Source of the DNA: CAXXOK01 sp963675655 | Lineage (GTDB): Bacteria; Bacillota; Clostridia; Christensenellales; Aristaeellaceae | Assembly: GCA_963675655.1 (NCBI GenBank) | Contig: OY776489.1 | Coordinates: 2,294,001 to 2,358,000, forward strand | Length of the DNA: 64,000 nucleotides | Direction of reading: 5' to 3' | Part shown: piece by piece, positions 33,047-40,876 of the stretch | How positions within the stretch are numbered: position 1 is the stretch's first letter | Layout: each line of letters starts with the position of its first letter | Notes under the pieces: generated by a model | Seen by the model: only the letters and a program-made list of their open reading frames with translations | Told to the model about the DNA's origin: nothing | The model's database searches: none | Made by a program: the position numbers and the translations under genes

Positions 33047-33841
33047 TCAGGGCTGTTTGCCGATGTACGCCAGTATGCCGCCATCCACATACAGGATGTG
33101 ACCGTTGACGAAATTACTGGCATCGCTTGCCAAAAAAACGGCTGGCCCGATTAAATCCTCCGGGTCGCCCCAACGGTTGGCAGGCGTTTTGGCACGAATA
33201 AAACTGTCGAACGGGTGCGGGGAGCCATCTGCCTGCTTTTCCCGGAGCGGGGCGGTTTGCGACGTTGCGATATACCCCGGGCCAATGCCGTTGCACTGTA
33301 TATTGTACTGGCCATACTCGGAGCAGATGTTGCGGGTGAGCATCTTCAGGCCGCCTTTGGCTGCCGCATAGGCGGATACGGTCTCTCGCCCAAGCTCGCT
33401 CATCATGGAGCAAATATTGATTATTTTGCCCTGATTGCGCTTGATCATGGAGGGGAGAACCGCCTTGGAAACGATAAACGGCGCGTTTAAATCCACGTCG
33501 ATCACTTCCCGGAACTGTTCGGCCGTCATGTCGATCATGGGAATGCGCTTGATGATGCCTGCATTGTTGACCAAAATATCAATCGGGCCAATATTTTGCT
33601 CGATCGATTTCACCATCTCGTTTACGGCGGCTTCATCTGTAACGTCGCACAAGTAACCGTAGGCATGGATGCCCTGCTCCCGGAATGCGGCAATCCCCTT
33701 GTCTACCGATTCTTGCCTGCTTTGGTTAAAAACAATTGTTGCACCGGCTTGCGCGAAGCCTTTGGCAATGGCAAAACCGATGCTGTGGCCGCCGCCGGTA
33801 ACCAGTGCGACTTTGCCCTTCAATGAAAAAGAAACACCCAT
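33047..33841 (-). CDS. kduD: SDR oxidoreductase: 2-dehydro-3-deoxygluconate 5-dehydrogenase / gluconate 5-dehydrogenase
   Basis: Short-chain dehydrogenase of 264 residues. The Rossmann motif TGGGHSIGFAIA is at residues about 16-27, NNAG at about 92-95, and the catalytic Ser plus YAAAK (about 160-164). It ends VDGGILAYIGKQP, as in gluconate 5-dehydrogenase relatives. Next to kduI, kdgK and eda the most fitting reaction is reduction of 2,5-diketo-3-deoxygluconate to 2-keto-3-deoxygluconate (KduD). Sequence alone does not exclude gluconate 5-dehydrogenase. AAAGGAG precedes the ATG. It is the last gene of the operon. Confidence 0.82.
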   Translation of the reverse strand: MGVSFSLKGKVALVTGGGHSIGFAIAKGFAQAGATIVFNQSRQESVDKGIAAFREQGIHAYGYLCDVTDEAAVNEMVKSIEQNIGPIDILVNNAGIIKRIPMIDMTAEQFREVIDVDLNAPFIVSKAVLPSMIKRNQGKIINICSMMSELGRETVSAYAAAKGGLKMLTRNICSEYGQYNIQCNGIGPGYIATSQTAPLREKQADGSPHPFDSFIRAKTPANRWGDPEDLIGPAVFLASDASNFVNGHILYVDGGILAYIGKQP

Positions 33842-33866
33842 ACCATGATTCTCCTTTCGACAGTCC

Positions 33867-34904
33867 TTATCGTTGCACGCGGCCGGAGCCGCTGCCCTTC
33901 ATCAAACTTTCGACCTCGCTTACATTTACGCGGTTAAAGTCCCCGCCGATGGTGTGTTTAAGGCAGCTTGCCGCCACCGCGAACTCCAACGCGGTCTGTT
34001 CGCTGTCGTAATGGGTGAGGCCGTAAATCAAACCGCCGCCAAAGCTGTCTCCGCCGCCGACCCGGTCGACAATATTGGTAATGGCATACTTGCGGCTGAG
34101 AAAGAAATCCTTACCGTTATACAAGCAGGCGCTCCAATCATTATGGTTGGCGCTTTTACTTTCACGAAGCGTAATGGCAACGCGTGCAACGTTGGGGTAT
34201 TTCTCCATGGCTAGTTTGGCAATGGCTTTATACTGTTCCACGTTCAGCTCGCCTTTTTCCACAGCACCCTGACTTTCAGCCTTGAGCAAGAGTGATTTTT
34301 GGAAATCCTCTTCATTGGCGATGATGGTATCGACGTATTTTACCAATTCTGTCATTACCTGATCGGCGGTTTTCCCATACTTCCATAGATTTTTACGGTA
34401 ATTCAAATCGCAGCTGACATGCAGCCCCATTGCTTTGGCGGCCTTAACCGCGGCAAGGCTTAGTGCAGCGGCGCCTTCGCTGATGGCAGGGGTGATACCG
34501 GTAATATGGAACCAGCCAGCGCCGTCAAAGGCTTTAGCCCAGTCAATATCAGTAGCGGATGCTTCGGCAATGGCGCTGCCAGCCCGGTCATACACAACCT
34601 TGCTGGGACGCTGCACCGCGCCGGTTTCTAAAAAGTAAATGCCCATACGGCCGTCTTTGCGCACAATGGCGGATGTATCTACGCCAAAGCCGCGCAATTC
34701 ACGCAGGCATGCTTCACCAATGTCGTTTTTCGGAAGCACGGTTACAAAACGAGCATCCATGCCGTAATTGGCAAGGCTCACCGCCACGTTCGCTTCGCCG
34801 CCGCCAAAAGTAGCTTCCAACGAGGGGGATTGGAAAAACCGTTCATAACCGGGACTTTTCAGGCGCAGCATGATCTCACCAAACGTTACTACTTTCATAC
34901 TCAT
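33867..34904 (-). CDS. kdgK: 2-keto-3-deoxygluconate kinase (PfkB family)
   Basis: Phosphorylates 2-keto-3-deoxygluconate to the 6-phosphate. The PfkB fold shows TFGEIMLRLKSPGYERF at the start, FGGGEANVAVSLANYG (signature 1) and DRVGGGDSFGGGLIYGL with the catalytic Asp (signature 2). The start at 34904 (346 residues) has AAAGGG nine bases upstream; the longer frame to 34946 lacks a site. It lies between eda and kduD in the operon, in keeping with the pathway order. Confidence 0.92.
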   Translation of the reverse strand: MSMKVVTFGEIMLRLKSPGYERFFQSPSLEATFGGGEANVAVSLANYGMDARFVTVLPKNDIGEACLRELRGFGVDTSAIVRKDGRMGIYFLETGAVQRPSKVVYDRAGSAIAEASATDIDWAKAFDGAGWFHITGITPAISEGAAALSLAAVKAAKAMGLHVSCDLNYRKNLWKYGKTADQVMTELVKYVDTIIANEEDFQKSLLLKAESQGAVEKGELNVEQYKAIAKLAMEKYPNVARVAITLRESKSANHNDWSACLYNGKDFFLSRKYAITNIVDRVGGGDSFGGGLIYGLTHYDSEQTALEFAVAASCLKHTIGGDFNRVNVSEVESLMKGSGSGRVQR

Positions 34905-34966
34905 CTCAAAACACCCTTTCATATTTACGGAATGGCTCAGGTACACCGGCAGGGCGGTTACTGCCC

Positions 34967-35923
34967 TTATTTTTGCAGCAGATGGAACGCGAAACCCGCA
35001 ATCTCATCTTTCAGGTAGATGGCTTTCAGTTTGCCATCCTTCATGCCGGCGCTTTCTTCGTCAAAAGCGAAGCCACGGCGCTCCAGATGCCACTTCGCAC
35101 GGCGAATATCGTTGCTGGCGATGGCAATATGGCCGTGCGTACCACGGAAGGGTTTTTTCATCATTTCAAACGCATCTCCTGCGAAGGTGGAGTTATTGCC
35201 TTCCTTCACAGTCCAACCCAGAAGCTTGCAAATCGCCTGTGCATCTTCCATAGCTTTTTCCGGGCTGCCGCTGTTGATGCCGATATGCTTAAGCTCTAAA
35301 CCCAGCATTAATGTAACGGCGCTGCGGGTGAGAGATTCGATACGGGCCCAGTCTTTGGTGGCCATGGCTTTCTGATCCACCATCCAGCTGCCGCCGCACG
35401 CGACAATTTTCGGGAAGCTGAGATAGTCCAATAAATTGGCTTCATTCACACCGCCAGTGGGCAAGAACGTAACGTTGCCGTAGGGTGCGCTCATGGCCTT
35501 GATCAGTTTTAAGCCGCCCAGCGCTTCTGCCGGGAAAAACTTAACCGTCGTTAGCCCCAGAGACAAGGCAGCTTCAATATCGCTGGGGTTGGCGCAGCCC
35601 GGTACAACGGGCACACCCGCGTCGATGCAATGCTTCACCACGACAGGATTCAGACCCGGGCTGACAATGTACGCGGCCCCGGCGGCGATCGCCCGGTCTG
35701 CCTGCTCTGTGGTCAATACGGTACCGGCACCGAGCATTACATCCGGTAGCTGCTCATGTACAAGCCGGATGGCTTCTTCCGCAGCGTTGGAGCGGAAGGT
35801 GATTTCCGCAACGGGAAGGCCGCCATCGCTGAGCGCTTTGCAAAGCGGTACAGCGTCGTTGGCATCCTCCACTTTGATAACCGGCACAATGCCGGCTAAA
35901 GATAATTTTTCGATCATATCCAT
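34967..35923 (-). CDS. eda: KDPG/KHG aldolase fused to a VOC (glyoxalase-like) domain
   Basis: Splits 2-keto-3-deoxy-6-phosphogluconate into pyruvate and glyceraldehyde 3-phosphate. Residues 1-205 are a full Eda aldolase: VAEITFRSNAAEEA with the catalytic Glu, GAGTVLTTEQ, and the Schiff-base Lys in TTVKFFPAEALGG (about residue 134). Then about 105 extra residues (from LELKHIGINSGSPEKAMEDA to the end FAFHLLQK) look like one VOC/glyoxalase module, with GHIAIASNDIRRA. Ordinary Eda has about 210 residues, so this is a clear fusion; it reads through without a frame break. The added domain may bind a sugar acid or metal, but its role is unknown. AAGGGAG precedes the ATG. Confidence 0.92.
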   Translation of the reverse strand: MDMIEKLSLAGIVPVIKVEDANDAVPLCKALSDGGLPVAEITFRSNAAEEAIRLVHEQLPDVMLGAGTVLTTEQADRAIAAGAAYIVSPGLNPVVVKHCIDAGVPVVPGCANPSDIEAALSLGLTTVKFFPAEALGGLKLIKAMSAPYGNVTFLPTGGVNEANLLDYLSFPKIVACGGSWMVDQKAMATKDWARIESLTRSAVTLMLGLELKHIGINSGSPEKAMEDAQAICKLLGWTVKEGNNSTFAGDAFEMMKKPFRGTHGHIAIASNDIRRAKWHLERRGFAFDEESAGMKDGKLKAIYLKDEIAGFAFHLLQK

Positions 35924-36019
35924 GTGTTATCTCCCTTTCTGATGTAAAGTTACCCTGTATTGGCGTAAAAAACCATGAACAGGAGCCTAAAAATAGGGGA
36001 ATGGGATCGAATCGTCGGG

Positions 36020-36042
36020 CTGCGAATAATGCTAGTTCGCAG
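36020..36042. promoter_or_regulatory. Inverted repeat in the kduI-eda gap
   Basis: CTGCGAA (36020-36026) and TTCGCAG (36036-36042) are perfect 7-base arms nine bases apart. It lies about 100 bases upstream of eda, in a 207-base gap that is large for an operon, so an internal promoter with its own control is likely. Confidence 0.35.
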
Positions 36043-36061
36043 TTCTGCAAAATCGCATTGC

Positions 36062-36077
36062 ATGGAATCGGTTCCAT
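36062..36077. promoter_or_regulatory. Operator-like palindrome in the kduI-eda gap
   Basis: ATGGAATCGGTTCCAT pairs perfectly at both 6-base ends around TCGG, in the style of LacI/GalR operators. With the neighbouring inverted repeat it suggests separate control of eda-kdgK-kduD. A further hairpin (36090-36130, ATGCCGG...CCGGCAT) overlaps the end of kduI and could mark transcript processing. Confidence 0.45.
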
Positions 36078-36130
36078 ATAAGTTTGATAATGCCGGCGGA
36101 ATGCAAATCGCTTACATTCCGCCCCGGCAT

Positions 36131-36961
36131 TTAGCGGATGTCGCTCATCGCGACGGAATCCATATCGTCAAACGCCTGATTTTCGCCGACCATACCCCAA
36201 ATAAAGGTATAAGCCTGCGTACCGCTAGCACTGTGGATGGACCAGCTGGGGCTGATGACAGCCTGTTCGTTGCGCATAACGATGTGGCGGGTTTCCGAAG
36301 GCTCGCCCATGTAATGGAAAACAAGAGCGTTTTGCGGCAAATCGAAATACAAATACACTTCCATACGGCGGTCATGGGTATGGCAGGGCATGGTATTCCA
36401 TACACTGCCGGGCTTTAAGCTGGTCATGCCCATAACAAGCTGGCAGCTTTCCACCTGGCCGGGCAGTATGTATTTGCAAATCGTGCGGTGGTTGCTTTCT
36501 TCCAGCGAACCCAATTCAACACGCGCGCAATTTTCCGGTTTAATTAGCACAGTAGGGCACACACGATGGGCAGGCGCGCTGTTGACGTAGAATTTCGCGG
36601 GATGGTTCGCATCGGCGCTGGTAAAAAGCACTTCCTTTGTACCCATGCCGATATACATGCCGTCCTTATGTGCAAGGGTGTAGGTTTTGCCATCTACGGT
36701 AATCACACCTTCACCGCCGATGTTGATAACGCCCAGCTCGCGGCGTTCCAGAAAGTAAGGCGCATGCAGCTCTTCGCCCGAGGAGAGGGAAAGCGTCTTA
36801 TGCACCGGTACAGCACTGCCGGCAATGATTCTGTCAATATGACTGTATACCAGTTGAATTTCATCCGGCGTAAAAAGGGTTTCGATTAAAAACTCTTTGC
36901 GCAGCCGGGATGTATCATAGGTTTTAACGTCCGAAGGGGAAGATGCCATGCGTACTTCCAT
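36131..36961 (-). CDS. kduI: 5-keto-4-deoxyuronate isomerase
   Basis: Isomerises 5-keto-4-deoxyuronate, the product of pectin or glycosaminoglycan lyases, to 2,5-diketo-3-deoxygluconate. The protein has 277 residues, the normal family length. The cupin metal site is seen in MPCHTHDRRMEVYLYF (His, His, Glu) with a later His in PSWSIHSASG, and the end reads GQAFDDMD-like (ENQAFDDMDSV). The start at 36961 follows AAGGAGG; the longer frame has no site. It lies between uxaB and eda. Confidence 0.95.
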   Translation of the reverse strand: MEVRMASSPSDVKTYDTSRLRKEFLIETLFTPDEIQLVYSHIDRIIAGSAVPVHKTLSLSSGEELHAPYFLERRELGVINIGGEGVITVDGKTYTLAHKDGMYIGMGTKEVLFTSADANHPAKFYVNSAPAHRVCPTVLIKPENCARVELGSLEESNHRTICKYILPGQVESCQLVMGMTSLKPGSVWNTMPCHTHDRRMEVYLYFDLPQNALVFHYMGEPSETRHIVMRNEQAVISPSWSIHSASGTQAYTFIWGMVGENQAFDDMDSVAMSDIR

Positions 36962-37040
36962 GTACAGAGCCTCCTTAAATTTGTATTTTATAAAGGAGTG
37001 TTTCTGCATGTGGTACCGGTTCTCCTTCTGGAAGGATCCG

Positions 37041-38501
37041 TTAATTGTGAAACATTTTTTCCATCACGGCGCGAACACCATCATTTTGAATATTTTCCAG
37101 CGTTGCCGTTACGCTCGCGAGCAGACCGGGAATCGCGGTTAAATCCTGCCCGAAGAATGCTTGATTGGAGAGGAAGGCTTTCGCTTGTTCACCGGCGGGT
37201 AATGCGCTGCTTTGCGCGAAGAAGGCCAGCACAGCTTCATCATCCCTAAGGGTATAGGGTTTGCCGCCGCGGGTGCAAACAAGCGCACCGTCTTCCAGCT
37301 TGCCACCCTGATATAACGCCATCAGGGCTGCCAGTGAGAATGTCAGGTGGGCAGGAAGCTGCCCCTTCATTTTGTAATATGTAAGCAAGCTTGGCATGCA
37401 GCGGGCGCGCCACTTGGATACGGAGTTGAGGCTGATGGCCAAAAGAGAATGCTTGATAAAGGGATTTTCAAAACGACTGGTAACGGCCTCGGCGAAATTC
37501 ATCAAGTCACCTTTAGGTAAATCGAGCGTAGGGATGACTTCGTCATACAATGTCTGCTGCATATGCGACCGGATCAGCGGGTTAGCCATAGCTTCCAGCA
37601 CAATATCATGCCCGCACAGGAAGGCAGCGGGTACAAAGGAGGTATGTGCGCCGTTGAGAATGCGCACCTTGCGTTGCTTATAGGGCTTTTGGTTGTCGGT
37701 AAACAGTACGGGTAAGCCGCATTCGGGCAAAGGCAATTCTTTGCTGATGTCTTTTTGCGATTCGATTACCCACAGGCCAAAAGGCTCCGCCGTATCCAGC
37801 AGGCGATCCTCATACCCGAGTTTTTCCCACAGAGCTTCGGCGTCATCGCGCGGGTAGCCGGTGACAATACGGTCTACCAATGTCGAAGTGAATATGCAGG
37901 CATCTTCCAGCCATTGATCAAACTGATCGCCCAGCTTCCATAGTTTTGCCAAGGCTTTTACGCATTTTTTCAGCATGATGCCATTGTCGTCAATCAGTTC
38001 TACCGGCAGGATGATCAGCCCTTTTTCGGGCGTGTAATCAAAAGCTTCGGCGCGTTCGTATAGAAACTTGGTTAGTTTACCCGGGTAGCTGTTGGGCGGT
38101 GTCAGCTCGAAGCGGTCGCTTTCATCCAGCACGATACCGGCTTCGGTGGTGTTGCTCACAATAAAGCGTAGGGTGTCCAGCTTGGCGTACGCAGCATACT
38201 TCTCGTACTCCGTATAGGAATCCACCGCGTCAGAAACGCTGGTAATCAACCGTGCTTTTTCCACGCGTTCACCATTTTCCATACCGCGCAGCAGTACGGT
38301 ATACTGGCAATTCTGCTCGTGATAACTATCCAGCGATCCAAAAGGTATGGGTTTTACAAGCACGATGCTTCCGTCGAATTTTCCCTCTTCGTTTGCGATG
38401 TCCAGCATATAATCGACGAAGGCACGCAGAAAGTTACCCTCGCCATACTGCAGCACCTTCACCGGACGCGCAGACGCAGTGATACCATGCAATCTTTTCA
38501 T
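37041..38501 (-). CDS. uxaB: Tagaturonate reductase (altronate oxidoreductase)
   Basis: NADH-dependent reduction of tagaturonate to altronate in galacturonate catabolism. The protein of 486 residues belongs to the polyol/mannitol dehydrogenase family: QYGEGNFLRAFVDYMLD near the start (dinucleotide site), IVSNTTEAGI, and the catalytic region RKVRILNGAHTSFVPAAFL (residues about 275-293, with Lys and His). The start sequence is much closer to UxaB than to UxaC- or fructuronate-reductase types. It heads the uronate operon, with GGAGAGG before the ATG. uxaA and uxaC are not in the window, so the rest of the galacturonate branch must be elsewhere. Confidence 0.9.
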   Translation of the reverse strand: MKRLHGITASARPVKVLQYGEGNFLRAFVDYMLDIANEEGKFDGSIVLVKPIPFGSLDSYHEQNCQYTVLLRGMENGERVEKARLITSVSDAVDSYTEYEKYAAYAKLDTLRFIVSNTTEAGIVLDESDRFELTPPNSYPGKLTKFLYERAEAFDYTPEKGLIILPVELIDDNGIMLKKCVKALAKLWKLGDQFDQWLEDACIFTSTLVDRIVTGYPRDDAEALWEKLGYEDRLLDTAEPFGLWVIESQKDISKELPLPECGLPVLFTDNQKPYKQRKVRILNGAHTSFVPAAFLCGHDIVLEAMANPLIRSHMQQTLYDEVIPTLDLPKGDLMNFAEAVTSRFENPFIKHSLLAISLNSVSKWRARCMPSLLTYYKMKGQLPAHLTFSLAALMALYQGGKLEDGALVCTRGGKPYTLRDDEAVLAFFAQSSALPAGEQAKAFLSNQAFFGQDLTAIPGLLASVTATLENIQNDGVRAVMEKMFHN

Positions 38502-38544
38502 TTTTGGACCTCTCCTGTCTCGCCGCGCTGTGGCACGGGCAATA

Positions 38545-38560
38545 ATGTAAACAATTACAT
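38545..38560. promoter_or_regulatory. Operator-like palindrome upstream of uxaB
   Basis: ATGTAA (38545-38550) and TTACAT (38555-38560) face each other around ACAA. It lies 44 bases upstream of uxaB and in the gap shared with the divergent LacI regulator, its likely ligand. Confidence 0.6.
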
Positions 38561-38719
38561 TTCCAATTTCATTCTACGACGATTGAAACGGTAAGTCAAT
38601 GTGTAACCTTTGTCTTGTTTTTAACGTAATAGAGTTGATGGTGTGAACGAATGAAGAATGGTAAGGGTTTTAGATTGCTTTTTTTACATTGTTGTTTATA
38701 ATAGAATGTGAGGGAAATG

Positions 38720-38733
38720 CGTAAGCGTTTACA
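38720..38733. promoter_or_regulatory. cre/LacI-type site before the uronate regulator
   Basis: CGTAAGCGTTTACA matches the cre consensus TGWNANCGNTNWCA except for the first base. It ends just before AAAGGAG and the ATG at 38745, a position suited to autorepression or CcpA control. Confidence 0.6.
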
Positions 38734-38744
38734 AAGGAGATTTT

Positions 38745-39749
38745 ATGAATATCTATGATATTTCCGAAAAAGCCGGCGTATCCATTGCAACGGTATCCCG
38801 CGTACTCAATGGCAGCGATAGAGTAAGCGAGAAAACCCGGCAGAAGGTATTAGCCGTTATGCGCCAGCAAAGCTATGTTCCCAATGCGTTTGCGCGCGGG
38901 TTGGGGCTGAAAAGCATGAAAACTATCGGGCTGTTGTGCCCTGATGCAAGCGATGTATATCTTGCGCAGGCGCTAAGCTATCTGGAACGCGAATTTCGGG
39001 AAAACGGCTATGACTGCTTGCTTTCCTGTACCGGGAAAGCGCTGGAGGACCGCGCGAAAGGCGTAGAGCTGTTGCTGGGTAAGCATGTGGACGGCATGGT
39101 GCTGATGGGCTCGACATTTGTAGAAGAAAAGGAAGCGGATAACGAATACCTCCGTAATGCCGCCAAACAGGTACCGTTGGTGCTGCTGAATGCATCCTAC
39201 CCACTTGACAATATTTATTGCGTATTGTGCGATGATATGCACGCAACCATGGATGCTACGCTGTTTTTGCTGGATACAGGGCGCAAAAATATTCTCTATC
39301 TGTACCATAACCGCAATTACAGCGGCAAGAAAAAATTAGATGGATATTGTGAAGCGCTGAAAAGCCGGGGTATACCCGTGCAGCCGGAACTGATACACAA
39401 TTTTCAAAAAGATAAAATGAGCGTGCCGGATGTGCGTGATTACCTGATGATGCTGGACAAGCAGGGTATACGGTTTGACGCAGTGCTGACCTCTGAAGAT
39501 ATTTTGGGTGTCGGAGCAGCAAAGTACGCGCGGATAGCGCACCGTAACATACCGGAGAATCTGGCGATTATCGGGTATAATAATTTGCATTTTTGCCTGT
39601 GCTGCGAGCCGGAGCTGACCAGTGTGGATAATAAGCTGGAAACGCTATGCCACCATTGTGTATCCACCATGCTTTCGGTACTGAGTGGAGAGGAAGCTCC
39701 CCGGAAAATGGTGTTCTCCGGGGAACTGGTAAAGCGGGGCAGCACCTGA
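38745..39749 (+). CDS. LacI-family regulator of the uronate operon
   Basis: Repressor of 334 residues. The helix-turn-helix is IYDISEKAGVSIATVSRVLN (residues 3-22), followed by the hinge FARGLGLKSMKTIGLLCP and a binding-protein-like sensor domain (AIIGYNNLHFCLCCEPELTS near the end). It is divergent from uxaB; palindromes in the shared gap (38545-38560, 38720-38733) are the likely targets. The effector is probably a uronate intermediate such as KDG, by context only. AAAGGAG precedes the ATG. Confidence 0.93.
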   Translation: MNIYDISEKAGVSIATVSRVLNGSDRVSEKTRQKVLAVMRQQSYVPNAFARGLGLKSMKTIGLLCPDASDVYLAQALSYLEREFRENGYDCLLSCTGKALEDRAKGVELLLGKHVDGMVLMGSTFVEEKEADNEYLRNAAKQVPLVLLNASYPLDNIYCVLCDDMHATMDATLFLLDTGRKNILYLYHNRNYSGKKKLDGYCEALKSRGIPVQPELIHNFQKDKMSVPDVRDYLMMLDKQGIRFDAVLTSEDILGVGAAKYARIAHRNIPENLAIIGYNNLHFCLCCEPELTSVDNKLETLCHHCVSTMLSVLSGEEAPRKMVFSGELVKRGST

Positions 39750-39813
39750 GCGTTAATTAGATGAACGCCTTACAGCTTCAGCGCAACGCTCCAATATGAT
39801 GGCATCAATAAAT

Positions 39814-40273
39814 GCCCTGCACCTTGAATGGTACCGAGCGTTTAGCTTGTTCGCTCCGCATACGGGCAACGAAGAAATCAAAACCGCCGGCTAAGCCGGT
39901 GGTATGCACCGCGCCTTCAAGGCGAATTTACTGGCCGCGTCTCAAGACGCACTGAACGATCTATCAATTGCAATGATTGCACTACTGCTCGTAAACGAGC
40001 CATCATCCATGCGTTTATGTTTTGGACGGCAAACAACTTGTCATTCGCTTCGCCCTACGTCTGAAAGCTAAAGCAATTCATTCTCACCAGCTCAGCTGGT
40101 GGATTTATAACGCTAAAGCTTGCATGAAAAGAAACCTTGCTATCGCAAGGTTTCCGGAATCGCCGTGCATGTCGCCGATTTCGGAAAACGATCGTAGGGT
40201 TGCGACCCTCCAATGCCGCCCGATGGGGTTTATCGACAATCAGAACGCCCGGTACCTTGAATGGTATCGGGCG
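39814..40273. repeat. Island of short perfect hairpins flanked by a repeated 27-base motif
   Basis: This 548-base gap (39750-40297) has no supported gene. It holds a row of short stem-loops: 39883-39903, 39912-39924, 39937-39950, 39987-40000, 40085-40101 (7 perfect pairs), 40132-40153 (9 perfect pairs), 40196-40209 and 40246-40273. The stretch is bounded by two related copies of one motif, 39814-39840 and 40247-40273, both containing ACCTTGAATGGTA. No T-runs follow the inner hairpins, so they are not ordinary terminators. It could be a structured RNA, a non-autonomous mobile repeat or a decayed insertion element; I cannot decide. The last hairpin may also end the operon at 40298-43296. Confidence 0.6.
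40246..40273 (-). terminator. Hairpin at the end of the diacetamido-sugar operon
   Basis: Eleven pairs including one G-T (CGCCCGGTACC at 40246-40256 with 40263-40273) around TTGAAT. It lies 25 bases past the acetyltransferase stop. The minus-strand tail TTCTGATT is only weakly T-rich. Confidence 0.5.
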
Positions 40274-40297
40274 TGGTTTATAAGGAAATGTTATTCA

Positions 40298-40876
40298 TCA
40301 GGATTTCACAGGGTGTTTATGCGCGTCTACCTCTTGTAAACCTTCTCCCACCGGCATGTACAGCCGCCCGCAGCTTTCACATTTTAAGCCGTTCAGGCGC
40401 TTGCCACAGGTGCAAACAAAACCGTGCTGTGTAGCGGGAACCCCCAGCATAAGCGCATGGTCCGGCACATTGTCGGTTACGACCGCACCAGCGCCGATCA
40501 TGGCATTCTTGCCGATGATATGGCCGCAAACAACGGTTGCATTCGCGCCGATGCTGGCTCCGTCCAAAACGCGGGTGCTTACAAAATGATCGTGACCTTT
40601 GGGGTAGCGGGCACGGGGCGTAAGATCGTTCGTAAAGACGCAGCTGGGGCCGCAGAAAACGCCGTTGCCGAGAATAACGCCGCCATAAATACTTACGTTG
40701 TTTTGTACTTTACAATCGTCGCCAATTACCGCGCCGCTGCCGACGTATACGTTTTGACCAAGCATGCAATTGCTGCCGATGCGCGCGCCGCCCTGTATAT
40801 GGGTAAAATGCCATATGCGTGTACCTTCGCCGATCTGCGCGCCCTCATCCACAATAGCGGTAGGGTGGATGTTCAT
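40298..40876 (-). CDS. Left-handed beta-helix N-acetyltransferase (WbpD/WlbB type)
   Basis: Likely acetylates the 3-amino group of a UDP-2-acetamido-3-amino-uronic acid. The protein of 192 residues starts NIHPTAIVDEGAQIGEGTRI and continues in hexapeptide repeats (IGSNCMLGQNVYVGSGAVIG), with the active-site region GPSCVFTNDLTPRARYPKG as in WlbB. The C-terminus is a small zinc ribbon (CTCGKRL and CESCGRLY). The start at 40876 has GGGAGG before it and overlaps the stop of the upstream oxidoreductase (ATGA). It is the last gene of the operon. Confidence 0.88.
   Translation of the reverse strand: MNIHPTAIVDEGAQIGEGTRIWHFTHIQGGARIGSNCMLGQNVYVGSGAVIGDDCKVQNNVSIYGGVILGNGVFCGPSCVFTNDLTPRARYPKGHDHFVSTRVLDGASIGANATVVCGHIIGKNAMIGAGAVVTDNVPDHALMLGVPATQHGFVCTCGKRLNGLKCESCGRLYMPVGEGLQEVDAHKHPVKS

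Noticed and set aside
39883..40209. CRISPR array as an explanation for the regular hairpins
   Set aside because: The stems differ in sequence and spacing, there is no constant repeat with unique spacers, and no cas gene is near.
40022..40339. 105-residue open frame inside the hairpin island
   Set aside because: It runs through several perfect hairpins, has no start signal and overlaps the acetyltransferase end on the other strand.
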